From: JACVRN01 sp963715565
GTDB taxonomy: Bacteria; Acidobacteriota; Blastocatellia; Pyrinomonadales; Pyrinomonadaceae
Assembly (NCBI GenBank): GCA_963715565.1
Contig: OY970256.1
Span: forward strand, 6,206,519-6,270,518
Length of the DNA: 64,000 nucleotides
Direction: 5' to 3'
The translations under genes were made by a program, and so were the position numbers. Of the stretch, positions 52,353 to 61,869 are shown one piece after another (the first letter of the stretch is position 1; every line of letters begins with the position of its first letter). A model generated the notes under the pieces. The model saw only the letters and a program-made list of their open reading frames with translations. It searched no databases and was not told where the DNA came from.

Positions 52353-52976
52353 TCAAGTGTGTTTGATGATGACGCTTTCGATGATGTTGGCGACGTTCTC
52401 GCAACGATCCACCGTCTCCTCCAGCTTTTCGTAGATGGCCTTCCACTTGATGACGTGGAGCGGGTCGGTCGCGTTGTGAAACAGCTCCTCGATGGCGCGG
52501 TGAAAGACTTCGTCGCCCTCGTTTTCCAGACTGTGTAAAGTCACGAGCCTTGAGGTCATGCCGTCGGGCCGCGAGAGCTTGGAAACAATCTCATGCAACT
52601 CTATCGCCATCCGCTGAATGATGTCGGCGAAGTGGCGCGCGTGGCCTGTCGTTTCGTTGACGTTATAGATGACCATGGCGCGCGCGGCGTCGTCTATCAG
52701 ATCGACTATGTCGTCGAGCGCACTCGACATCGTGTAGATGTCTTCGCGGTCAAAGGGCGTGATAAAGGATTTGTTGAGACGTGTCGAAACCGTGTGCGCC
52801 AGCTCGTCGCATTTGTGCTCGATGGCCTTGATGCGCCGCGAGTGCTCATCGAAATTTCCGCTTTTGTCCGACATCATTTCGACGAGCGCGCGCGCCGCGT
52901 CGTAGATGTAGGAAGTCATCTGCGAGAAAAGAGCGAAATATTGCTCCTCTTTGGGGAGAATATTAAAGAGTGACAT
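52353..52976 (-). CDS. DUF47 (PhoU-like) protein, PiT partner
   Basis: 207 residues. MSLFNILPKEEQYFALFSQMTSYIYDAARALVEMM is the DUF47 opening. Two three-helix halves, EHKCDELAHTVSTRLNKSFITPFDREDIYTMSSALDDIVDLIDDAARAMV and ENEGDEVFHRAIEELF, carry the E-x-x-x-D metal-binding motifs of PhoU. Such proteins regulate or partner PiT transporters in the cytoplasm. Start Met 52976 is chosen because the upstream in-frame codons look non-conserved. Confidence 0.92.
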   Translation of the reverse strand: MSLFNILPKEEQYFALFSQMTSYIYDAARALVEMMSDKSGNFDEHSRRIKAIEHKCDELAHTVSTRLNKSFITPFDREDIYTMSSALDDIVDLIDDAARAMVIYNVNETTGHARHFADIIQRMAIELHEIVSKLSRPDGMTSRLVTLHSLENEGDEVFHRAIEELFHNATDPLHVIKWKAIYEKLEETVDRCENVANIIESVIIKHT

Positions 52977-53263
52977 TGATGTGTTCCCGCTCCGCGAAAA
53001 TTTCGGATAGAGAGAGGGCAATATAGTCTAAGCCTTGTGCGTTGTCTATACGGGAGCTTAATCTTTTCTGAACCGGGGCGGCGCGCGACGCAAGGTGAGA
53101 TAATAAATGAGCGCGTGCCGAGCCCCTCATCCTGACCTTTCATCATGACCCGCCTTGTCGTTTACAACGGCTTCATCGTATGCTCCCCGAAGCTTTGGCT
53201 CTCACGGCTCTTGATGTGTAAAAGCTTTTCGCGCGCTCTCGTGCCGTGCTTCCCATACTTTCT

Positions 53264-54247
53264 ATGACAGATCAAGATTACTTCTCGCTTGTGACTTGCC
53301 TCCTGCGCCTTGAGTCCGAGGCGATTGCAGAGACGGCGCAAAGGATAGAGCGCACGGAGGTCGAGCGCGCCGTGGAGATTCTGGCCGCGTGCCGTGGCAA
53401 GGTCGTCGTCATGGGTGTCGGTAAATCCGGCATCATCGCGCAGAAGATTGCCGCCACCATGACCTCGACCGGAACCGGCGCGCTTTACCTGCATCCTTCG
53501 GACGCGCAGCACGGCGGGCTTGGCATCGTCTCGCAAGGCGACGTCGTCATAGCCTTGAGCAACAGCGGCGAAACTGACGAACTCATAGCCATGCTGCCGC
53601 ACCTCGAACATCGCAGCGTTCCCATCATCGCCCTCGTCGGCAATCTTGATTCAACGCTTGCGCGCCGCGCAGACGTTATCCTCGACGCTTCCGTAGAGAA
53701 GGAAGCCTGCCCGCTCAATATGGCTCCGACCACGAGCACAACCGTTGCGCTCGCCATAGGCGATGCGCTCGCAGTAGTCCTGATGCAGGTCAAGGGATTA
53801 ACTACGGACGACTTCGCGCAGAACCATCCGGCGGGGCGTCTGGGAAAAAGGCTCACGCTGCGCGTGGCGGATTTGATGCACACAGGGCAGGACAATCCTA
53901 CGATTGGCGCGGACGCGCCGTGGCTCGAAGTCATCGCGGCGATTACGCGCGGCGGGCTCGGCGCGGTCAACGTGGTGGACGACGCGGGCCGCCTGCTGGG
54001 GATTATCACGGACGGCGACCTGCGGCGAGCCATACAGAAAATCAAGCACGCGGATTTGGAAAATCTCACGGGCGCGAGCTTGATGACGCGCGAGCCCACG
54101 GTCGCAAGCCCGGAGCTTATGGCTTACGACGCCCTGCAGCTAATGGAAGACCGTCCCAGACAAATCTCCGTCCTGCCCGTCATCACCGATGGCAAACTCT
54201 GCGTCGGTCTGATTCGCCTGCACGACATCGTTCGCAGCGGGCTCTAA
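53264..54247 (+). CDS. kdsD: D-arabinose 5-phosphate isomerase (KpsF/GutQ/KdsD family)
   Basis: 327 residues from Met 53264. SIS domain residues about 35-175: VVVMGVGKSGIIAQKIAATMTSTGTGALYLHPSDAQHGGLG, VIALSNSGETDEL, then a CBS pair about 205-325: MHTGQDNPTIGADAPWLEVIAAITRGGLGAVNVVD and MTREPTVASPELMAYDALQLM. This converts ribulose 5-phosphate to arabinose 5-phosphate, the first KDO step for lipopolysaccharide. It indicates a Gram-negative envelope. No clear RBS was found before the ATG; an upstream in-frame GTG (53246) has none either. Confidence 0.93.
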   Translation: MTDQDYFSLVTCLLRLESEAIAETAQRIERTEVERAVEILAACRGKVVVMGVGKSGIIAQKIAATMTSTGTGALYLHPSDAQHGGLGIVSQGDVVIALSNSGETDELIAMLPHLEHRSVPIIALVGNLDSTLARRADVILDASVEKEACPLNMAPTTSTTVALAIGDALAVVLMQVKGLTTDDFAQNHPAGRLGKRLTLRVADLMHTGQDNPTIGADAPWLEVIAAITRGGLGAVNVVDDAGRLLGIITDGDLRRAIQKIKHADLENLTGASLMTREPTVASPELMAYDALQLMEDRPRQISVLPVITDGKLCVGLIRLHDIVRSGL

Positions 54248-54325
54248 TAAACAGATAAAGCAAGCCGACGCCTCTCATCCTTCATCCGGAAAGTTACGTG
54301 TATCCCGCTGGCTCAAGTTACGCAC

Positions 54326-54353
54326 TTGACAGCAAAGCTATTATCAATATCCT
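54326..54353 (+). promoter_or_regulatory. Possible sigma70-like promoter of the beta-helix gene
   Basis: TTGACA at 54326 and TATCCT at 54348, 16-base spacer, 117 bases before the ATG. The -35 box is perfect but the -10 box is weak. Confidence 0.35.
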
Positions 54354-54470
54354 TATCAGTTCGCTCCCCGAGCTTTGCATCAAGTCCCGATTTTCATGAT
54401 CAACATCAGCGGTCAGACAAGTAACTTCCAGCAAATAGCTTCCCGGTAATAAAAGTACGGAGATAAAAAC

Positions 54471-55964
54471 ATGCCTCGCACGCATCATCTGCGCCCAATT
54501 TTCATGAACAGGCTATATTTCAGCATCCTTGTGACGGCTATGCTTTCAGCCGTCCTGCTCGTCAATCCGTTCCGTCTCATCTCCCGCTCCACAACTGCCT
54601 CTGCCGCGATGGCTACTTTCACCGTCACGAATACGAATGATTCGGGCGCGGGCTCTCTACGGCAGGCCATTCTGGACGCGAACGCGCAGGTGGGCGCTGA
54701 CACTATTAGCTTTAACATTCCCGGAGGAGGCATCCATACGATTGCGCCCGCGACACCGCTGCCGACCATCACCGACCCGGTCGTGATAGACGGTTACACG
54801 CAGCCCGGTTCCAGCGTCAATACACTGGCGGACGCCGACAACGCGGTGCTGTTGATAGAATTGAGCGGGAGCAATTCGTCGTCCACAGGGCTCAGGATAG
54901 ATGCGGGAAACAGCACGGTGCGCGGTTTAGTCATAAACGGTTTCGGGAGCGCGCCCGCGCTCTTTTTGACGACCCTGGGAGCGAACATCGTCACAGGAAA
55001 TTTCATCGGCACAAACGCCGGCGGAACTGCCGCTGTCGGCAACAGCGACGGCATTGATATCAGAGCCCACTCGGCTAATAACATCATCGGCGGGACGACG
55101 CCTGCGGAGCGCAACATCATTTCCGGTAACAGCGAAGGCATTCGTATTACTCAGAGCGCGGGCGGAGAAAATGACACCATCGGCAACGTCATTCAGGGAA
55201 ACTTTATCGGAATTGATGCCAGCGGCACACAGGCCATTGGTAATGGCAGTAGCGGTATCTTCCTTGGGACGCACGGCAATACCATCGGGGGGACGACCCC
55301 CGGCGCGCGCAACATTATTTCAGGCAATCTTAGCAATGCAGGCATCAATGCTTTCAGCGTCTCCGACGCGTCACCGGGAAATCTCATTCAAGGTAATTAC
55401 ATCGGGACGAACGCGACGGGCACGGCGGCGCTCGGCAATCATTTCGGCATCTGGCTTAATTTCACGCACAACGTGACCATCGGTGGGACCACCCCCGCCG
55501 CGCGCATTAACCAGAACAAGCAGCAGTTCGCACAACAGTTCGTACAGCGCGCGGAATTCAAGGCTATTTACGATGGCCTCAACAATCAGCAGTACGTGGA
55601 CAGGCTGTTTCAAACAACGGGCGTGACTCCTACGGCAAGCGAACGGCAGGCTCTCGTTGATGGTTTGAACGCAAACACGGAAACGCGCGCCACAGTCCTC
55701 TTCAAAGTCGTGGACGGCATCAACATCATCTCCGAAGGCAACCAGCAGTTTACGACCACCTACGGGCAGGCGTTTTACAATGCGGAATTTAATAACGCCT
55801 TCGTCCTGATGGAATACTTCGGCTACATGCACAGAGACCCGGACCAGCCCGGCTATGCCTTCTGGCTCAACAAGCTGATTACTTTCGGCAACTACATAGA
55901 CGCCGAGATGGTACGCAGCTTCATCGTCTCGCCCGAGTACAGGGCCAGATTCGGCCAGCCGTAA
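54471..55964 (+). CDS. Secreted beta-helix protein with C-terminal DUF4214
   Basis: 497 residues. Signal-type N-terminus (LYFSILVTAMLSAVLLVNPFRL), then FTVTNTNDSGAGSLRQAILDANAQVGADTISFNIPGGG, a right-handed parallel beta-helix with NIIGGTTPAERNIISGNSEGI-type rungs repeated about five times (residues 150-345). It joins abruptly at GGTTPAAR-INQNKQQF to a helical DUF4214 region (QRAEFKAIYDGLNNQQYVDRLFQTTGVTP ... VSPEYRARFGQP). DUF4214 is often a C-terminal domain of large surface proteins. The missing region between suggests an internal deletion or recent fusion. GGAG lies 8 bases before the ATG. Confidence 0.88.
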   Translation: MPRTHHLRPIFMNRLYFSILVTAMLSAVLLVNPFRLISRSTTASAAMATFTVTNTNDSGAGSLRQAILDANAQVGADTISFNIPGGGIHTIAPATPLPTITDPVVIDGYTQPGSSVNTLADADNAVLLIELSGSNSSSTGLRIDAGNSTVRGLVINGFGSAPALFLTTLGANIVTGNFIGTNAGGTAAVGNSDGIDIRAHSANNIIGGTTPAERNIISGNSEGIRITQSAGGENDTIGNVIQGNFIGIDASGTQAIGNGSSGIFLGTHGNTIGGTTPGARNIISGNLSNAGINAFSVSDASPGNLIQGNYIGTNATGTAALGNHFGIWLNFTHNVTIGGTTPAARINQNKQQFAQQFVQRAEFKAIYDGLNNQQYVDRLFQTTGVTPTASERQALVDGLNANTETRATVLFKVVDGINIISEGNQQFTTTYGQAFYNAEFNNAFVLMEYFGYMHRDPDQPGYAFWLNKLITFGNYIDAEMVRSFIVSPEYRARFGQP

Positions 55965-56214
55965 AGCAGAGCATTAAAACGCAAGCGTCGGCGTAGAGAG
56001 CCCACCCTCTCTCGACCGGCGCACGGGAAAATGTCGTGTGATGAAAAAGCCGCTGCCGTGTGCAAGCACGACCCCACCGCGCCTGTTTGCCAGAGCGTGA
56101 TTGTCATCCTCCACGATGCGTTTCATTCCTCGAAGCGCCGTCAAAACATCCCACAGTAAAACCATCCGAGAGAAAACCTTCACGCCGCAGGCTCGGCATC
56201 AAAGCCGCTTTGAC

Positions 56215-56270
56215 GGATAAAACGCACAATTCTTGTGCGCGATTTGAGCGGCTATTGTGCAGTTTTATCC
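56215..56270. promoter_or_regulatory. Hairpin with alternative pairing upstream of the carH-like gene
   Basis: GGATAAAACGCACAA (56215) pairs with TTGTGCAGTTTTATCC (56255-56270) apart from one extra base. Inside, GCACAATTCTTGTGC forms its own palindrome, and GCCGCT upstream can pair with AGCGGC in the loop. It could be a leader structure. The gap 55965-56421 otherwise holds no recognised feature. Confidence 0.3.
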
Positions 56271-56421
56271 TCAAAAGGGCTCGGTTAGAGAAAAACATAT
56301 CACAAAAAAGCTAAGAAAATGTCCGTCTGAGCGTTTTGAGCGTTTCTGTATTAGAATGACTTGGACTATTTTGATTTCGCTATTGGGGGGAGGCTGCCGG
56401 GCTGCTCCCGAAGGCTTTTTG

Positions 56422-57300
56422 ATGACTGACAAAACGCTGACGACAAAGGCTGTGGCGCGTATGTTGGACGTGAGCGAAGCGACGGTCAAGCGTTGGGCTG
56501 ATGACGGATTGCTCTCTGTGGAGAGGACTGCGGGCGGCCACCGCCGTTTTCACGTCGCGGGGCTTGCTCGTTTTTTGCGCGCGCAGAACATGAGCGCGAA
56601 AACCCAGTACGCACAGCCACCGGAGGCGCGCGTCATGACGGCACACGCGCAGGATTCGCGAAGGCACATCTCGCCCGCAGCGATTTTCGATGCGCTGCGC
56701 GGCGGGCAGGAGCCGGAAGCCACGGCGCTCCTTGTTCAAGCTTATCTTCACGGTGCAACGCTCGCCACAATCTTTGACACGCTTTTGTGTGAAGCCATGA
56801 GGGCGATTGGCGAGCTCTGGTACAGAGGGAGACTGACCATCGCCGAAGAGCATCTGGCAACGCGCACTGCGCTCGACGCGCTGCACGGCCTGCGTCGCGT
56901 GCTGTGCTTCCACGTAGAGACTTCGCACACGGCCCTCTGCTCGTCCCTTGAGGATGATTTTCATGAGCTGCCCACGCATCTGGCGCAGATGACCTTCGAG
57001 AACGAGGGATGGCTCGCCGTTAATCTGGGAGCGAACACGCCTCTCTTCGCGCTCATGGAAGCGGCCATGCGTCACAGGCCCGACGTGGTCTGCGTCTCCG
57101 CGACCATTCTTTTCAACGCTGACCGCGCCGCCGACGAGTACAGGGATTTTCGTGCCGCACTTGAGCGCGAGGGCATAAGCATTGTGCTTGGTGGAAAGGG
57201 ATTCACAGGCGATGAGAGGCTTCGTCAAAGATTCCCAGCGGAGCTTTATGCGGAGAGCTTCACGGAATTACGAACCTTCATCAAGCAGCTCAAGGCGTAA
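56422..57300 (+). CDS. CarH/LitR-like B12-binding MerR-type regulator
   Basis: 292 residues from Met 56422. N-terminal MerR-like winged helix, TTKAVARMLDVSEATVKRWADDGLLSVERTAGGHRRF. Then a four-helix B12 cap domain (about 82-165) with GELWYRGRLTIAEEHL, containing W133-x9-E143-H144, the exact CarH photoreceptor motif. The cobalamin-binding domain follows with DFH181ELP (the DxHxxG-type lower ligand, Gly replaced by Pro) and AVNLGANTPL. By analogy, adenosylcobalamin bound in the dark gives a repressing tetramer, and light breaks it. The GGHRRF wing contacts DNA. Targets are unknown; the next gene is the MFS transporter. The upstream frame to 56257 is not coding-like. Confidence 0.87.
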   Translation: MTDKTLTTKAVARMLDVSEATVKRWADDGLLSVERTAGGHRRFHVAGLARFLRAQNMSAKTQYAQPPEARVMTAHAQDSRRHISPAAIFDALRGGQEPEATALLVQAYLHGATLATIFDTLLCEAMRAIGELWYRGRLTIAEEHLATRTALDALHGLRRVLCFHVETSHTALCSSLEDDFHELPTHLAQMTFENEGWLAVNLGANTPLFALMEAAMRHRPDVVCVSATILFNADRAADEYRDFRAALEREGISIVLGGKGFTGDERLRQRFPAELYAESFTELRTFIKQLKA

Positions 57301-57303
57301 CCA

Positions 57304-57444
57304 AAGCAGGGATGAGGGATGAAGTAAGAAATGCAAAAGTCAAAATGCAAAATGATGAATGAAAAGAAAATCCTTCTTTACTTTTGCACTTTGCATTCAT
57401 CACTTCTTTTCATCCCTCATCCCTCCGCCCTCATCCCTGCTTTT
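57304..57444. repeat. Family C palindrome, GGGATGAGGGATGAAG type with TGCAAAA core
   Basis: Outer arms GCAGGGATGAGGGATGAAG (57306) and CATCCCTCATCC ... CATCCCTGC. Inner arms ATGCAAAAGTCAAAATGC and CTTTTGCACTTTGCATTCA. It starts 3 bases after the stop of the carH-like gene. Confidence 0.9.
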
Positions 57445-57591
57445 CCGTCCTTGCCCTGTGGCTGGGTGGTGTGTGACCATCAGGGCGCATTGTCTTCCAC
57501 AGTCGCGTGCTGCTTTCGGTTCTATGCTCGCGCGCACACACTTCAGGTTTTTACGCTTACAACTTCTTAGGATAGAGGAGCGAACTCTTTC

Positions 57592-59145
57592 ATGGCTCTT
57601 GACCGCTCGACTGCGATTGATTCATCAAACAGCGCGAACGCCGCACCGTCGAATACAAAACGCGATTATAAAATCTGGCAGGTCATCAGCGCGTCGGCGG
57701 TCGGGACGATGATCGAGTGGTACGACTTTTATATCTTCGGCAGCCTCGCGACAGACATCTCGCCGCTCTTTTATCCGAGCGGCAACCAGACGCTGGCGCT
57801 CATCTTCTATCTCTCGACCTTTGCCGTGGGCTTTGTAGTGCGTCCCTTTGGCGCGCTCTTTTTCGGGCGCATAGGCGACCTCGTAGGTCGCAAGTACGCC
57901 TTTCTGGTCACGCTCCTGATTATGGGCGGCGCGACCGCGCTGATAGGCTTTCTGCCGACCTACGCGACGATAGGGATAGCCGCGCCCATCATTCTTTTGG
58001 TGATACGTATTCTTCAAGGGTTGGCGCTGGGCGGCGAGTACGGCGGCGCTGCCGTGTACGTGGCCGAGCATGTGCCGGACGCAAGGCGCGGCTTCTATAC
58101 GAGCTTTATACAGATCACGGCGACGCTCGGGCTCTTTGTCTCGCTGGTCGTCATCCTCGTCGTGAAGAATTCTATGAGCCGCGAAGCGTTTACAGGCTGG
58201 GGCTGGCGCGTCCCCTTTATCATCTCCATTTTCCTGGTAGCCATTTCGCTCTACATACGTTTGCGCATGAAAGAGTCGCCCATCTTCCAGCACATCAAGA
58301 GCGCCGGGATGACTTCCGTGCAACCGCTCAAGGAAGCCTTCACGCAGTGGCCCAACTTGAAGCGCGTTTTGATTTCGCTCTTTGGCGCGACAGCGGGTCA
58401 GGGGGTCGTGTGGTACACGGGACAGTTCTACGCGCTCTTTTACCTGCAAACGATTCTCAAGGTGAACACCACGTCGGCCAATTACCTCGTCGCGGTCGCG
58501 CTCCTTTTGGGGATGCCGTTCTTTGTGCTCTTCGGCGCTCTGTCGGATCGCATCGGTCGTAAAAGAATCATGATGGCGGGCTGTCTGCTCGCGGCGCTCT
58601 CTTATCTTCCAATTTATAAAGCGATGCAGGCCGCCGCGGGGTCTAACATCGTGACCGCTTCGTCGCAGAAGAACCCTCTCACGGGCGCGATTAGCCTGAC
58701 GCCGCAAACGGTCGTCAACGGCGTGCTCGTGCCCGCGCAGGAGGTTCTGCCTTACACGGACTTCACGAGCTTTATCACTAACCCGACCGCTTGGAAGCTC
58801 ATTCTGCTGGTCTTCATACAGGTCATCTTTGTGACGATGGTTTACGGCCCCATCGCAGCCTATCTGGTCGAAGCATTCCCGGCCAAGATTCGCTATACGT
58901 CGCTGTCGCTGCCGTATCACATAGGCAACGGCGTCTTCGGCGGGCTACTTCCGCTCATCGGTCTCTCGGTGATAGCCGAAACCGGAAACATCTACGCCGG
59001 ACTTTATTATCCGATTGGGGTGGCCGCGCTGACCTTCGTCATAGGCTCGCTGCTCCTGAAAGAAACGCGCAGCGTGCTTATCTGGAAGGAGCTTGAGACG
59101 GAAAGCGCCGAAGGCTTAAAGAGCGACATAGACGGGCCTGCCTGA
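57592..59145 (+). CDS. MHS-family MFS metabolite:H+ symporter
   Basis: 517 residues, 12 membrane helices. Contains the MFS signature GRIGDLVGRKYAF (loop 2-3) and GALSDRIGRKRIM (loop 8-9), the ASAVGTMIEWYDFYIFGSLAT opening and EYGGAAVYVAEH, diagnostic for the metabolite:H+ symporter family (ShiA, KgtP, ProP). An insertion at about 365-400 (AGSNIVTASSQKNPLTG) is unusual. It would import a small carboxylate or amine with protons. A start at 57592 is accepted; AGGAGCGAAC is upstream. Confidence 0.93.
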   Translation: MALDRSTAIDSSNSANAAPSNTKRDYKIWQVISASAVGTMIEWYDFYIFGSLATDISPLFYPSGNQTLALIFYLSTFAVGFVVRPFGALFFGRIGDLVGRKYAFLVTLLIMGGATALIGFLPTYATIGIAAPIILLVIRILQGLALGGEYGGAAVYVAEHVPDARRGFYTSFIQITATLGLFVSLVVILVVKNSMSREAFTGWGWRVPFIISIFLVAISLYIRLRMKESPIFQHIKSAGMTSVQPLKEAFTQWPNLKRVLISLFGATAGQGVVWYTGQFYALFYLQTILKVNTTSANYLVAVALLLGMPFFVLFGALSDRIGRKRIMMAGCLLAALSYLPIYKAMQAAAGSNIVTASSQKNPLTGAISLTPQTVVNGVLVPAQEVLPYTDFTSFITNPTAWKLILLVFIQVIFVTMVYGPIAAYLVEAFPAKIRYTSLSLPYHIGNGVFGGLLPLIGLSVIAETGNIYAGLYYPIGVAALTFVIGSLLLKETRSVLIWKELETESAEGLKSDIDGPA

Positions 59146-59147
59146 AC

Positions 59148-59179
59148 GATTGCGGATTTTGGATTTCGGATTGCGGATT
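59148..59179. repeat. Half family C repeat, GATTGCGGATTTTGG type
   Basis: Tandem GGATT units without the opposite arm, 3 bases after the transporter stop. It matches the left arm at 10032 in kind. Confidence 0.6.
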
Positions 59180-59201
59180 AAAAGCAAGAAGTTTGCCGAG
59201 A

Positions 59202-60281
59202 TTATTGCTTCGTCGTTGTCTGGCGAAAGGCAGCGGCTACGCCGGAGCTTGTGACGTACATGTTGAAAATCACGCTCCGTAGCTGAGACTCCCCGGCAAA
59301 GGCTTTGCGAAACTCTTCGAGGTTGACGCTCTTTCGCGCCTGCTCAAGCGTCTCGCCGCGCGCCACCGCTGCTTCGGTTTGTTGCTTGAGCGATGCGAGC
59401 AGGCGAATCATGAGCTTCACATATGAATCGTCGCGCATGATAGGCCCGTGGCCGGGAATGATGACGGCGGGCTTGAGCGCCAGAAGCTTTTCCAGCGTCG
59501 CGCCGTAATCTAACGGATACGAAGTTGACCCCACCAGTGGCACGGGCCAGACGACCAGATCGCCCGCGATGACAATGCCCTCCTGCGGCAAGTGAACCAC
59601 TAGGTCTGCGCGCGTGTGTGCGCGGCCCAGGTGGCGTATCTCTATCGTGCGGTTGCCGCGATAGAGCGTGAGCCTTTCTTCGACGGCGATGGTTGGAAAA
59701 ATTATCTGAAAGCTCGGAGCTTCTGACAGGTAACGCTCTGCCCAGCGTATGTCGCTCAGGTGGCTCGCGCGTTCTTCGTCGGTCAGGGCACGGCCTGTCA
59801 GGCTCTTGTTCTGCTCCACGAGTCCGCGAAGCTGCGCGACAATCTGCGGCGCGCCTGCGATCAACTGCTTGCGGTTTGATGCGCCCGTAGTCGACAGGTC
59901 TTCGCGCGTCGTCGTGTGGCCTATGAACTCAACATTCGGAAAGGCGTCGCGGTAAACCTGATTGCCCATGTGATGGTCGTCGTGCCAGTGAGTGTTGACG
60001 ACATACTTCACTGGCTTCTGGGTCAGACGGCGGAGCGCTGCGAGCACTTCCTTTGCGGAAGAGGGCGTGACGTTGCTGTCTACGACTACCACGTCTTCGG
60101 CGTTGATGATAAACGTGACGTTGGCATCAAAAGCCAGACCCGGCGGCTCCCTGCGCACGGCGGCATAGACGCCCTCTGTGATTTTCACGACTTCAAAATT
60201 TTCTGATTGGCCCGGAGCAACGAGAGGCGAGGCAAAGATGAGCGCAAACGCGAGCAGGCAGAGACGGCGTGCCACGAGCAT
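59202..60281 (-). CDS. Exported metallo-beta-lactamase-fold hydrolase
   Basis: 359 residues. Signal peptide (RLCLLAFALIFASPLVAPGQ). Metal motif VNTHWHDDHHMGNQV is the HxHxDH zinc site (His, His, Asp, His), a further His comes from FIGHTTTRED, AHTRADLVVHLP and IAGDLVVWPVPL supply the later Asp/His ligands, and VIIPGHGPIMR the last. Subgroup B-like fold used by lactonases, quorum-quenchers and sulfatases; the substrate is not readable. It is divergent from paralog 9 across 235 bases. Confidence 0.9.
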   Translation of the reverse strand: MLVARRLCLLAFALIFASPLVAPGQSENFEVVKITEGVYAAVRREPPGLAFDANVTFIINAEDVVVVDSNVTPSSAKEVLAALRRLTQKPVKYVVNTHWHDDHHMGNQVYRDAFPNVEFIGHTTTREDLSTTGASNRKQLIAGAPQIVAQLRGLVEQNKSLTGRALTDEERASHLSDIRWAERYLSEAPSFQIIFPTIAVEERLTLYRGNRTIEIRHLGRAHTRADLVVHLPQEGIVIAGDLVVWPVPLVGSTSYPLDYGATLEKLLALKPAVIIPGHGPIMRDDSYVKLMIRLLASLKQQTEAAVARGETLEQARKSVNLEEFRKAFAGESQLRSVIFNMYVTSSGVAAAFRQTTTKQ

Positions 60282-60516
60282 GATTTTTATCCAATCTTTT
60301 GGTCAGCTAAAATTTCAGGCAGAGCGTGGGCTTAGATGTCTGCGCGGGCTCGTTTGGTTGACGCTCGTCGAGAGAGTAATCAGAAGATTCGCGTCCGTGA
60401 AATATGATCCGAAATTTAGAATCTTACAAAACCTGTCCGGCTGATGTTCTTTCTGCTATCTTTGCATCGGCCTTGATTCACTGTCGCCGATGATGAAAGA
60501 AAGGAGTCTTTGCGTC

Positions 60517-61800
60517 ATGCGCCTGCGCGTCCTGCTTATCACGCTCCTGTTTGCGCTGCCTTCAACCTTTGCCCGTGGAGAGAACTGGCCGCAATGGCGC
60601 GGGCCTGAGTTGAACGGCACGAGCCCGGATAAAAATCTGCCCGTGAGTTGGAGCACGACGGAGAACATCGTGTGGCGGCTCGCGCTGCCCGCTTGGAGCG
60701 GCTCGACGCCGATCATCTGGGGCGAGTCTATTTTTCTGCACGTCGCGGAGGGCGATGAACTATATCTGTGGCGCGTGGACCGCAAAGAGGGAACTCTTGT
60801 TTGGAAGAAACGGCTCGGCGGCGGCAACGTCAAGATGCGCAAGCAGAACATGTCCTCGCCCTCGCCCGTGACCGACGGCGAAAGCGTTTATGTCATGACG
60901 GGCACAGGGATTTTGAAAGGCTTCGCTTTCGACGGGCGCGAGCTGTGGGCGCGCGACATACAGAAAGAGTACGGCGCGTTCGGTCTCAACTGGGGCTATG
61001 CTTCGTCGCCCTTGCTCTACAACGATTCGCTCTACGTGCAGGTGCTGCACGGGATGAACACGGACGACCCTTCCTACCTGATGCGCGTGGACAAGCGCAC
61101 GGGCAAGACCCTCTGGCGTACGGAGCGCCCGACCAAAGCAGTGCGCGAATCGCCCGACTCTTACACGACACCGGCGCTACTGCGCTACGGCAAGACGGTC
61201 GAGATAGTCGTCACGGGCGGAGACAGCGTGACCGGCCACGACCCCGCCACAGGTCGTGAGCTGTGGCGCGCAGAAGGTCTCAACCCCGACAACAATCCTT
61301 CGTATCGTATCGTCGCTTCGCCCATCATCGCCGACGGAATGATTTACGCGCCGACGCGCGTGCGCCCGCTTCTTGCGCTCAGACCGGGCGGGCGCGGCGA
61401 CGTCACGCGCTCACACGTCGCCTGGTCCACACCGAACGGGCCGGACGTGCCGACGCCCGTTTCCGACGGCAAATATTTTTACATCGTCAACGACCGTGGC
61501 ATTGTCTGGTGTCTGGACGCCAAGACGGGGCAGGAAGTTTACGGCCAGCAGCGCATCGCCGCGGGAACCTACAGCGCCTCGCCCGTCCTCGCCGACGACA
61601 AAATCTACATCACGAACGAGGACGGCCTGACCACTGTCATCAAAGCCGGACCCAAGTTTGAGGTGCTCGCGGAAAACGACCTGGATGATTACTGTCTCAG
61701 CTCGCCCGCCATCTCCAATAGCCAGCTTTTCATACGCACGGCCAAATATCTCTACTGCATCGGCAAGCCGAAGGCCGCGAGCGCGCCGCCGAAGAATTAA
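60517..61800 (+). CDS. Secreted PQQ-like beta-propeller protein, paralog 9
   Basis: 427 residues from Met 60517, with AAAGGAG 10 bases upstream; the ATG at 60490 has no RBS. Signal peptide (RLRVLLITLLFALPSTFARG), then ENWPQWRGPELNGTSPDKNLP. Blades: VDRKEGTLVWKKR, VDKRTGKTLWRTE, DPATGRELWRAEG, DAKTGQEVYGQQ. It ends LFIRTAKYLYCIGKPK like paralogs 1 and 4. It is isolated from the main cluster by 28 kb, so the family has spread within the genome. Function unknown. Confidence 0.9.
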   Translation: MRLRVLLITLLFALPSTFARGENWPQWRGPELNGTSPDKNLPVSWSTTENIVWRLALPAWSGSTPIIWGESIFLHVAEGDELYLWRVDRKEGTLVWKKRLGGGNVKMRKQNMSSPSPVTDGESVYVMTGTGILKGFAFDGRELWARDIQKEYGAFGLNWGYASSPLLYNDSLYVQVLHGMNTDDPSYLMRVDKRTGKTLWRTERPTKAVRESPDSYTTPALLRYGKTVEIVVTGGDSVTGHDPATGRELWRAEGLNPDNNPSYRIVASPIIADGMIYAPTRVRPLLALRPGGRGDVTRSHVAWSTPNGPDVPTPVSDGKYFYIVNDRGIVWCLDAKTGQEVYGQQRIAAGTYSASPVLADDKIYITNEDGLTTVIKAGPKFEVLAENDLDDYCLSSPAISNSQLFIRTAKYLYCIGKPKAASAPPKN

Positions 61801-61869
61801 TCGCGGGTCTTCATCCGTCGGCACACGCACGCCACCGCGCTAAAAGAGTGCGAGGGCGCGCCCGCATTG

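Noticed and set aside
55974..56183. Minus-strand 69-residue frame ending RRSREGGLSTPTLAF
   Set aside because: It overlaps the gap before the carH-like gene, has no RBS or recognisable domain, and its Arg-rich composition is typical of a frame on the wrong strand of GC-rich DNA.
57625..58920. Long minus-strand frame opposite the MFS transporter
   Set aside because: Arg/His/Asp-rich and low-complexity, an antisense shadow of a well-defined 12-helix transporter.
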